A stretch of DNA of 40,838 bases, taken from contig JAEZZA010000021.1 of NCBI GenBank assembly GCA_023442525.1, positions 1 to 40,838 of the forward strand, given 5' to 3'. The DNA is from Bacteroidota bacterium. GTDB lineage: Bacteria > Bacteroidota > Bacteroidia > Bacteroidales > UBA10428. Positions 18,080 to 25,449 of the stretch are shown piece after piece. Every line of letters starts with the position of its first letter. The first letter of the stretch is position 1. Below the pieces are notes generated by a model. That model saw only the letters and a list, made by a program, of their open reading frames with translations. It searched no databases and had not been told where the DNA came from. Both the position numbers and the translations under genes were made by a program.

Positions 18080-19495
18080 TTAAACAAATATAAGCCTGAA
18101 AAGAAGGAATAACACACCGGCAAATAACATGGTTACCGGTATGGTTATGAGCCAGGCAATACCAATTGATGCCAACGTTTTTCCCTGAAGATTTTTCATT
18201 CCTTTGCCTGATACCATTGTTCCGGCAATGCCCGATGACAGTACATGAGTTGTACTAACCGGAAGTCCCATGAAGCTTGATCCTGAAATGGTAGCCGCTG
18301 CAACCAGATTAGCTGCTGCCCCCTGGGCATAGGTCAGACGAGTTTTACCAATTTTCTCTCCCAGGGTCACCACTATTCGCTTCCAGCCAACCATTGTTCC
18401 CAATCCCAGTGCAAGAGAGATCATAAATATCACCCACCAGGGGGAATATTCAGTGTATGATTTAATGTGGTCGATATGTGAAGAGAACCTCCTGATCCAG
18501 TTACTTGATAAGGCAGGCATAGGATCCTCGGCCAAATGATTGACCAATAATGTTGATTTCCGCGCAACAAGAAGAATATCTTTACGGATTAGTATGGCAG
18601 TATTGCCCTCAAGATTTGTAAAATTTTCTACTCCGTTTAATCTTTCTCCAATTGAGTTAATTTCTGAAGAAATTTCATTAAAATAAACGCTTTCCGGCTC
18701 CAACAGTGCGGAACGGTTTACTTCCTGCAGAATACCCTGCAGGGCTGTTATTTCCTGTCTGAGATTTACAGGTTTTCTGTTATGATCCATGGCAAATCGC
18801 CCGGGGACTATTGCAATCAGGATTATCATTAATAATCCTACTCCTTTCTGACCGTCATTCGATCCGTGCGAAAAACTTACAAAAGTGCTCGTAATGATCA
18901 GTGTGGATCGTATCCATAATGGAGGCGCTTTCTTTGCAGGAGGCTCCTTGAAAATAGCCTTATTCCTTATGAGTAATTTCATCAGAAGCATCGCCACAAC
19001 TGCTAATCCAAATCCAATCAATGGCGAGATAAGCAGCGACAGTCCTGCATCCTTTACTTTATGCCAGTTTAATAATACTTCATGGTTATTTGGAAGCAAT
19101 ACGTAGCCAATACTTACCCCGGCAATCGATCCGATGAGCGCATGAGAGCTGGAGCAGGGGATACCCAGATACCAGGTGCCGATATTCCATATTATGGCCG
19201 TAAATATTAGTGCCATAACAAGAGCGAGATTGTGGTAAATATTTCCGTCGGTAAGAGCTTCCACAGGCAGCAGGTTTATTATGCCAATAGCCACGGCTAT
19301 CCCGCCTACATTTACTCCAATAAAATTCCAGATGCCCGACCAGATTACTGCAATGGAAGGTTTCAGTGAATGAGTGTATATTACAGTGGCAACAGCGTTT
19401 GCAGTGTCGTGAAATCCGTTGATAAATTCAAAAGATAGAGCAGCAATTATGCAAAAGATGAGCAGAAGAGTAAGAGGCAGGTCGAGACCGAACAT
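18080..19495 (-). CDS. PiT-family inorganic phosphate transporter (copy 2)
   Basis: This 471-residue paralog of the neighbouring transporter shares nearly identical membrane segments: NGFHDTANAVAT, WNIGTWYLGIPCSSSH, HGSNDGQKGVG and GLPVSTTHVLSSG. The middle hydrophilic insert (about residues 240-350) is strongly diverged and aligns only at its ends (SYTEYSP against TYTEYAP). It imports inorganic phosphate. The start MFGLDLPLTLL is followed at once by the first membrane helix. A -7 box at 19515-19522 precedes it. Two transporters with the same core but different inserts suggest a difference in regulation or partner rather than in substrate. That is inference. Confidence 0.93.
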   Translation of the reverse strand: MFGLDLPLTLLLIFCIIAALSFEFINGFHDTANAVATVIYTHSLKPSIAVIWSGIWNFIGVNVGGIAVAIGIINLLPVEALTDGNIYHNLALVMALIFTAIIWNIGTWYLGIPCSSSHALIGSIAGVSIGYVLLPNNHEVLLNWHKVKDAGLSLLISPLIGFGLAVVAMLLMKLLIRNKAIFKEPPAKKAPPLWIRSTLIITSTFVSFSHGSNDGQKGVGLLMIILIAIVPGRFAMDHNRKPVNLRQEITALQGILQEVNRSALLEPESVYFNEISSEINSIGERLNGVENFTNLEGNTAILIRKDILLVARKSTLLVNHLAEDPMPALSSNWIRRFSSHIDHIKSYTEYSPWWVIFMISLALGLGTMVGWKRIVVTLGEKIGKTRLTYAQGAAANLVAAATISGSSFMGLPVSTTHVLSSGIAGTMVSGKGMKNLQGKTLASIGIAWLITIPVTMLFAGVLFLLFRLIFV

Positions 19496-19514
19496 AAAAT
19501 GTTAATTACACTCA

Positions 19515-19522
19515 CAAATTTA
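19515..19522 (-). promoter_or_regulatory. -7 box of PiT copy 2
   Basis: TAAATTTG on the minus strand, an exact TAnnTTTG match, ending 19 nt before the ATG at 19495. The -33 element is weak. Confidence 0.4.
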
Positions 19523-19622
19523 AAATTGTTAATTTTATTTTGTTAACTATTTCGTTTGTTTCCTATAATTAGCTTAATTTTCAGTTGTTCGAAATCCATG
19601 TAAACGGTTTATTTCTAAAAAG

Positions 19623-19877
19623 ATGGTAATGTATACGCAATTCGAAAAAAAAATGTATGGTAAATCAAAGCTCCGCAGGAAGATGCGTGATGTTAGGAAT
19701 TTCCTGCTTGCATTGCTGGGCTTATTTTTAATAACAGTGGCATTTACCATAGTACTCGACGTGAACAATGCAATAGGCGATGGAATGAAGAATGTCAGAT
19801 ACGGGATGTTCTCACTGGGCCTGGTTGTCAGTGGAACCGCCGTATTAATTGCTCTTTTGCTTAAAGCACGAAAGTGA
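19623..19877 (+). CDS. Small two-helix membrane protein, unknown function
   Basis: This 84-residue protein has a basic N terminus (KKMYGKSKLRRKMRD) followed by two hydrophobic helices, NFLLALLGLFLITVAFTIVLD and MFSLGLVVSGTAVLIALLL. A short charged connector (NNAIGDGMKNVRYG) joins them and KARK ends it. By the positive-inside rule both termini are cytoplasmic. ATGs at 19623, 19629 and 19653 are all possible starts. I chose the first. I do not recognise the family. It lies alone between the PiT genes and mfd, divergent from the former, and stops 3 bp before the convergent mfd stop. The fit of a membrane topology supports a real gene. Confidence 0.6.
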   Translation: MVMYTQFEKKMYGKSKLRRKMRDVRNFLLALLGLFLITVAFTIVLDVNNAIGDGMKNVRYGMFSLGLVVSGTAVLIALLLKARK

Positions 19878-19880
19878 ATC

Positions 19881-22800
19881 TTATACTTCGGTAGTACTTA
19901 ACATTATAAGTAATTCACAGGCAGACTGCACGGAAAGAATAGGTTCACAAGTCAGAGTGAGTTTTTCACGACCCTCTTTCATTCTGAAACGGGCAGGCTG
20001 CTTTTGTACAAATTTCAGAATATTTCCAAAAGTCTTCGATTTGAAATAGTCTGACGCCGGGTTTGAAATAAAATACCCGATCATCTTACCGTTTTTCATT
20101 ACAATTTTCTCGAATCCAAGCCGGTTTCCAAGCCACCGTAATCTTACCACCTCAAATAATTCCCTGCTGGACGTGGGGAGCGGACCAAACCGGTCGGTCA
20201 GTTCAGCCTCAAACACAGAAAGCTCTTCTTCGCTTTGTTTCTGGTCAAGTTCCCTGTACAGGTTCATTCGTTCCGATACATTTGAAATATAGTCATCGGG
20301 GAATAAAAGTTCCATATCCGTATCGATCTGGCAATCTTCAACAAATATTTTATTATCAAGCTGTTCCTGGGTTTCTTCTTTGGCAAACAGGTCGCGATAC
20401 TCTTTCTCTTTCAGCTCGTTGATGGCCTCATTCAGTATTCGTGTATAGGTTTCAAATCCAATATCGGCTATGAAACCACTTTGCTCGCCTCCCAACATAT
20501 TACCGGCGCCACGGATATCGAGATCGTGAAGTGCTATATTGAACCCGCTGCCCAGTTCGGATAATTCTTCAACCGCTTTCAGGCGTCTTCGGGCTTCGGG
20601 AGTCAGGAGAGTTACCGGCGGGGCAAGCAGGTAGCAGAATGCTTTTTTGTTGGAGCGTCCCACCCGGCCCCTTAACTGGTGAAGATCGCTGAGTCCGAAG
20701 TGGTGCGCATTATTTATAAAAATGGTATTTGCATTGGGAATGTCCAGGCCCGATTCGATGATGGCCGTGGCAACCAATACATCGTAATCTCCTCTCACAA
20801 AGTCTGTCATCGTTTGTTCAAGCTGGGGACCTTCCATCTGGCCGTGTGCCACGCATGTTTTCACACCAGGACACAGGCGCCTGATAAGAGTTTCCACTTC
20901 GTGAATGTTCTGAACACGATTATTTATAAAGAAAACCTGTCCGCCACGCGACAATTCATAATCTATTCCTTCACGGATGATATCATCATTAAAAGCATGT
21001 AATTCGGTAATAATCGGATGCCTGTTTGGCGGCGGAGTATTTATTACCGAAAGATCGCGGGCTCCCATAAGAGAAAACTGCAAGGTTCGCGGAATAGGGG
21101 TAGCGGTCAATGTCAGCGTGTCTACATTGACTTTCAGGTTTTTCAACTTTTCCTTAGCAGCTACACCGAATTTTTGTTCTTCGTCAATGATCAGCAATCC
21201 CAGATCCTTGAATTTTATGTCGGATCCCAACAGGCGATGTGTACCTATAATAATATCTATCTTGCCTTCGGTGAGTTTTTTAAGGATTTCGGATTGTTGA
21301 GCGCTTTTCTTGAAGCGGTTAATATATTCAATATTACAGGGAAAGCCCTTCAGACGGTCGACAAAAGTGTTATAATGTTGAAGTGCCAGAATGGTTGTAG
21401 GTACCAGAACAGCAACCTGTTTGCTATCGGCGACAGCTTTAAATGCCGCCCTCACGGCAAGTTCGGTTTTACCAAAACCAACATCACCACAAACAAGCCT
21501 GTCCATCGGATTTTCCGATTCCATGTCTTCTTTTATGGCCCGGGTTGATTTTTCCTGGTCGGGAGTGTCTTCGTAAATAAATGACGCCTCAAGCTCGTTC
21601 TGCATATAGGTGTCCGGCGAAAAGGCAAATCCTTTCTGCATTTTTCTGCGGGCGTACAAGTCAATCAACTCACGGGCAATATCCTTGATTTTCTTGCTGG
21701 TGTTCTGTTTCAGCCGTTGCCATGCCGCTGTGCCAAGTTTGTACAGCTTGGGAGGTTCATTGTCTTTACCCTTATATTTTGAAATCCGGTGTAGCGAATG
21801 GATGCTTACATAAAGTACATCATTGTCCTGGTAAACCAGTCGAATCGATTCCTGCAGTTTACCATTGATCTCAATTTTTTCAAGACCGCCGAATTTGCCG
21901 ATTCCGTGATCGATGTGAACTACATAATCTCCAGGCTGTAAGCCGCGAAGTTCTTTCAGTGAGAGTGCACCTCGTGCCGAAAAATAATTATGGAGTGTGT
22001 ATTTGTGGTATCTCTCAAATATCTGGTGATCGGTATAACAGGTTATCTTAAGATCACGATCGATGAAACCTTCGTGAAGTGTGCGAAGCAAGGGTGTAAA
22101 CCGTATGCTGCTGTTAATATCATTAAATATAGCGGATAACCTTTCTATTTGTTTTTCGCTGTCACTTAGTATGAAATTGTTGTATTCATTATGTGTCAGG
22201 ATCGACAGGTCATCTGCAAGCAGGTTGAAATTTTTGTTAAATGCAGGCTGGGGAATCGAATTGAATTTATATTCGACCGAAGCGGGGAAAAAACTGCGCG
22301 ATGAGAATTCCACAACACTGAAATCGGGAAGCTTACTCAGGAGATAATGTCCGGTTGTCAACTGATCTTCCGAAACAGTCTGTACTTCTTCCTTTGGGGT
22401 TGAACGCCTCACCGTCTCGTCGTAAATCTCATTGAGCCGTGAGGCTGTATAGCGGATATCATAAATCCATACAACCGATGAATGATCCAGGTAATCGGTA
22501 AGTGGTTCACTGACGTCTTCTCTTTTTAATTCCTGAACATTCGGAAGAATACTGATGTGGTCATGATGTACTTTCGACAACTGGTTCTCTACATCAAAGG
22601 TTCTGATAGACTCCACTTCATCGCCAAAAAAATCGATACGGAACGGATCGGGGTTGGCAAATGAAAATACATCGACCAGGCTTCCCCTTATGGCATACTG
22701 CCCCGGCTCATATACGAAATCTACCTCGTCAAATTTGTACTCATCGAGCATTTCCCGGATAAACGATATCGATATCTTTTCGCCTTTATTCAGCTGGAGT

Positions 22801-23243
22801 GTATTCTTTTTCAGCTTAACCTGGGTGATTACCTTCTCGGCGAGACCTTCGGGATAAGTAACAATTACCAGGAAATCATCCTTCAATTTCTGATCTTGCG
22901 ATCCGAGCCTGTTGACAACGTTTGTACGCAAAATCACATTGCCGTTATCAATCTGGTTATAATGCACTGAACGCTTATATGCCGACGGGAAGAAAAAAAC
23001 CTTTTCATTACCCATCAGATTCACCAGGTCGTTATAAAAATAAGCCGAATCCTCGCGTTCAGGTAAAATCACAAGATGAATACCGCTAAGTTGTCCGATA
23101 ACACTGGCGCAAAGCAAACTTTTTGATGATCCGGCCAGGCCGGTGCAGAGTGCACGGCATTTATCGCCGGATACAAGTAGTTTTAACAGGCTTTGTGAAG
23201 ATGGATGACTGCTGTATAGATCAATTAATTGAGAAAGTGCCAC
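19881..23243 (-). CDS. mfd: Transcription-repair coupling factor Mfd
   Basis: This 1120-residue ATP-dependent translocase removes RNA polymerase stalled at DNA lesions and recruits UvrA. In order it has: a UvrB-like N-terminal module with a degenerate nucleotide loop (GLAGSSKSLL); the CarD-like RNA-polymerase-interaction domain near residues 428-495 (GDYVVHIDHGIGKFGG); and a RecG-like motor with GDVGFGKTE (Walker A, around 585-592), DEEQ (around 683), TATPIPRTL and QLRGRVGRSNKKA. It ends in the TRCF C-terminal domain. All motor motifs look intact, and the length is normal for the family. The start at 23243 follows a -7 box at 23263-23270. It is convergent with a small membrane-protein gene and divergent from an aspartate kinase gene. 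Confidence 0.97.
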   Translation of the reverse strand: MALSQLIDLYSSHPSSQSLLKLLVSGDKCRALCTGLAGSSKSLLCASVIGQLSGIHLVILPEREDSAYFYNDLVNLMGNEKVFFFPSAYKRSVHYNQIDNGNVILRTNVVNRLGSQDQKLKDDFLVIVTYPEGLAEKVITQVKLKKNTLQLNKGEKISISFIREMLDEYKFDEVDFVYEPGQYAIRGSLVDVFSFANPDPFRIDFFGDEVESIRTFDVENQLSKVHHDHISILPNVQELKREDVSEPLTDYLDHSSVVWIYDIRYTASRLNEIYDETVRRSTPKEEVQTVSEDQLTTGHYLLSKLPDFSVVEFSSRSFFPASVEYKFNSIPQPAFNKNFNLLADDLSILTHNEYNNFILSDSEKQIERLSAIFNDINSSIRFTPLLRTLHEGFIDRDLKITCYTDHQIFERYHKYTLHNYFSARGALSLKELRGLQPGDYVVHIDHGIGKFGGLEKIEINGKLQESIRLVYQDNDVLYVSIHSLHRISKYKGKDNEPPKLYKLGTAAWQRLKQNTSKKIKDIARELIDLYARRKMQKGFAFSPDTYMQNELEASFIYEDTPDQEKSTRAIKEDMESENPMDRLVCGDVGFGKTELAVRAAFKAVADSKQVAVLVPTTILALQHYNTFVDRLKGFPCNIEYINRFKKSAQQSEILKKLTEGKIDIIIGTHRLLGSDIKFKDLGLLIIDEEQKFGVAAKEKLKNLKVNVDTLTLTATPIPRTLQFSLMGARDLSVINTPPPNRHPIITELHAFNDDIIREGIDYELSRGGQVFFINNRVQNIHEVETLIRRLCPGVKTCVAHGQMEGPQLEQTMTDFVRGDYDVLVATAIIESGLDIPNANTIFINNAHHFGLSDLHQLRGRVGRSNKKAFCYLLAPPVTLLTPEARRRLKAVEELSELGSGFNIALHDLDIRGAGNMLGGEQSGFIADIGFETYTRILNEAINELKEKEYRDLFAKEETQEQLDNKIFVEDCQIDTDMELLFPDDYISNVSERMNLYRELDQKQSEEELSVFEAELTDRFGPLPTSSRELFEVVRLRWLGNRLGFEKIVMKNGKMIGYFISNPASDYFKSKTFGNILKFVQKQPARFRMKEGREKLTLTCEPILSVQSACELLIMLSTTEV

Positions 23244-23262
23244 GTTTAAATCAATTGAGGTG

Positions 23263-23270
23263 CAAAATTA
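23263..23270 (-). promoter_or_regulatory. -7 box of mfd
   Basis: TAATTTTG on the minus strand, an exact TAnnTTTG match ending 19 nt before the mfd ATG. No clear -33 element. Confidence 0.4.
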
Positions 23271-23407
23271 GGGATATTTGAGTTCTAAAAAATATGAATT
23301 CATGATTCTGAAAATATGTATCAGTGCAAAGCTGTTACCAGGCTCAAATATCCAAAAATCGTTACTTTTACAGGTAAGTGTACAATCATCAATCCCTTGA
23401 TCACTAT

Positions 23408-24670
23408 ATGAAAGTCTTCAAATTCGGTGGTGCTTCTGTTAAAGATGCGGATGCTGTAAGGAATATTGCAACCATACTTAAACTCTATTCCGACAACCTT
23501 GTAGTTGTTATTTCGGCCATGGGGAAAACCACCAATGCATTTGAAAAAGTTCTGAATGCATGGCTCCTGGCTGATTTATCGACATCGCTTGAAGAGCTTC
23601 AGCAAATTCGAAACTATCATTTGAAAATAGCATCAGAACTGATCGATAATAAACAACACCCGTTGTTTGAAGAGCTGCAAAGTATTTTTACAGGTATCGA
23701 AGAGACACTAAAAGGAAATCCTTCAGCAACTTATAACCAGGAATATGACCAGCTGGTTTCTATGGGTGAAATCCTTTCGACAATAATTATAAGTAACTTC
23801 CTGAATGATTACGGGATCAGAAACGAATGGACCGATGCCCGTCAATTCCTGAAAACCGATTCCAGTTTCAGAGAAGGACGGGTTGAGTGGAATATAACCG
23901 AGAAACTTATTAAACAGAGATTTACATTTAACGGGAACGGGATATACATTACCCAGGGATTTATTGCATCTACGGTTAATAATCTTACCACCACACTGGG
24001 TCGTGAAGGCTCGGATTATACAGCTGCTATCATTGCCTATTGCCTCGATGCCGATTCGGTAATCGTTTGGAAAGACGTTCCGGGAGTTCTTAACGCCGAC
24101 CCAAAGTGGTTTGATGATACGGTTCGACTTGAGAAAATATCGTATCTCGACGCTATAGAACTGGCATACTATGGCACCAGCGTTATTCATCCGAAAACCA
24201 TTCAGCCCCTAAAAAACAAGAATATTCCCCTCTATGTGAAATCGTTTTTGCATCCCGATGATCCGGGGACTGCTATTGGCCGGAACGATTATGAAAAGCT
24301 GATTCCCTCGTTTATTTTTAAAATGGACCAGGTATTGATTCACATACATCCTGTCGATTTTTCATTCATAGCCGAAGACAATCTCGAGAAGATATTTCGC
24401 TGTTTTGCAGGATATGGATTAAAGATCAATCTGATGCAGAATTCGGCCGTTAGTTTTGATGTATGCGTGAATAACGATTTGAGCAGGATTCCGCTTGTTT
24501 TGTCGGATCTGGAAAGGTATTTCCGGGTAACCAGTTCGTCGGGACTGGAACTGGTTACCATCCGTTATTACGATGATGAAACAATAAAACGGGTACTGGT
24601 AAACAAGGAATTACTCCTTACCCAGCGTACAAAGAACACCATACAGATGGTGGTAAGAGATCTTGGATAG
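23408..24670 (+). CDS. Aspartate kinase (monofunctional)
   Basis: This 420-residue enzyme phosphorylates aspartate, the first step to lysine, threonine, methionine and diaminopimelate. The start is ATG 23408, because KVFKFGGASVKDADAV, the kinase N-terminal nucleotide-binding motif, follows at once. An in-frame start 30 bp upstream adds residues without family support. Other motifs are GREGSDYTAAIIAYCL, VWKDVPGVLNADP and YYGTSVIHPKTIQPL, all of the amino-acid-kinase fold. The C-terminal ~120 residues form ACT-type regulatory domains, suggesting amino-acid feedback. No other lysine or threonine genes lie nearby. A near-consensus -7 box (TACTTTTA, 7 of 8) is at 23363-23370. A second, different aspartate kinase lies at 27990-29387. 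Confidence 0.9.
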   Translation: MKVFKFGGASVKDADAVRNIATILKLYSDNLVVVISAMGKTTNAFEKVLNAWLLADLSTSLEELQQIRNYHLKIASELIDNKQHPLFEELQSIFTGIEETLKGNPSATYNQEYDQLVSMGEILSTIIISNFLNDYGIRNEWTDARQFLKTDSSFREGRVEWNITEKLIKQRFTFNGNGIYITQGFIASTVNNLTTTLGREGSDYTAAIIAYCLDADSVIVWKDVPGVLNADPKWFDDTVRLEKISYLDAIELAYYGTSVIHPKTIQPLKNKNIPLYVKSFLHPDDPGTAIGRNDYEKLIPSFIFKMDQVLIHIHPVDFSFIAEDNLEKIFRCFAGYGLKINLMQNSAVSFDVCVNNDLSRIPLVLSDLERYFRVTSSSGLELVTIRYYDDETIKRVLVNKELLLTQRTKNTIQMVVRDLG

Positions 24671-24694
24671 TAATAAATTTGTCTTATACTTCTG

Positions 24695-25411
24695 CTAAAA
24701 ACTAATGAAATACATCACGCCTGCATGTATTACCTGTTGACGTGATGCGCTGAAATAATATTTTTCTTCATTTAACGGATAAAGGTTGGTAAGAGCATGA
24801 CTATAAGATGCCCTTACTGCAAAACCCCCGATCTTTGTGTGTATCTCTGCAGCAACGCCACCTGTAAATCCGAATTCCCAGTTGCTGGCAAATGGCTTGT
24901 AATAATGGGGTCTTTTAAAGAGCCCTTCGGTAAGGTAAATTAATTCGGAATTATAACGCATGGTCCGGTTCGTAACGGCAGCAAAATTCTGCTTTTGAAG
25001 CAGTTCTACATTTTCTTTATCATATCGCATGTACGACAAGTAAGGCCCTATTGTAAATGCAAACCGGATGGATTTGCTTCCGGCAATAAATGCAGCCATT
25101 ACCGGAACATTGATAGTATTAATCTTTCGTATGTAAGAGCCTGTCGAATCAATCAACTCCTTCCATCCTTTTCCCCACGAATTCACTTCAATCTGAAGTC
25201 CGATATTAGGTTCGGAAACATGGCGAAATACCAGGCCATAAGCATAAGAGGGCAAAAAGGATTCTTTAATGCGTGGTTGAAAACTTACCGTGCTGAAGTT
25301 CATTCCTCCATGAATACCAATATGCGTGGTTGGCTTGAAATAGGGGTCACTGGCAATCACACAATTACCAATCCAGGCTAAAAATATAAGGATTGCAAAA
25401 CCTTTACGCAT
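24695..25411 (-). CDS. PorT-type outer-membrane beta-barrel protein (copy 3)
   Basis: The 238-residue product starts at ATG 25411 (MRKGFAILIF). A longer frame would need TTG 25429, which lies inside the -7 box. A signal peptide (GFAILIFLAWIGNCVIAS) is followed by THIGIHGGMNFSTV, the typical first strand of PorT-like small barrels. Repeated amphipathic strands follow, and the protein ends in MYFISF. It is longer than the pair at 9213-10540 and has a large variable loop (about residues 125-165), perhaps surface exposed. Function unknown. It stands alone between two convergent or co-directional metabolic genes and has its own promoter box at 25427-25434. Confidence 0.72.
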   Translation of the reverse strand: MRKGFAILIFLAWIGNCVIASDPYFKPTTHIGIHGGMNFSTVSFQPRIKESFLPSYAYGLVFRHVSEPNIGLQIEVNSWGKGWKELIDSTGSYIRKINTINVPVMAAFIAGSKSIRFAFTIGPYLSYMRYDKENVELLQKQNFAAVTNRTMRYNSELIYLTEGLFKRPHYYKPFASNWEFGFTGGVAAEIHTKIGGFAVRASYSHALTNLYPLNEEKYYFSASRQQVIHAGVMYFISF

Positions 25412-25426
25412 ATTATCTAGATGACT

Positions 25427-25434
25427 CAAAGATA
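25427..25434 (-). promoter_or_regulatory. -7 box of the barrel gene at 24695-25411
   Basis: TATCTTTG on the minus strand, an exact TAnnTTTG match ending 15 nt before the ATG. It argues for the ATG at 25411 over the in-frame TTG at 25429. Confidence 0.45.
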
Positions 25435-25449
25435 GGCACTGACGCTAAT

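Noticed and set aside
21018..21548. Plus-strand frame of 176 codons inside mfd
   Set aside because: It is antisense to the conserved motor domain of mfd, with low-complexity, non-protein-like composition.
23723..24190. Minus-strand frame of 155 codons inside the aspartate kinase
   Set aside because: Antisense shadow of a well supported enzyme, with no start context.
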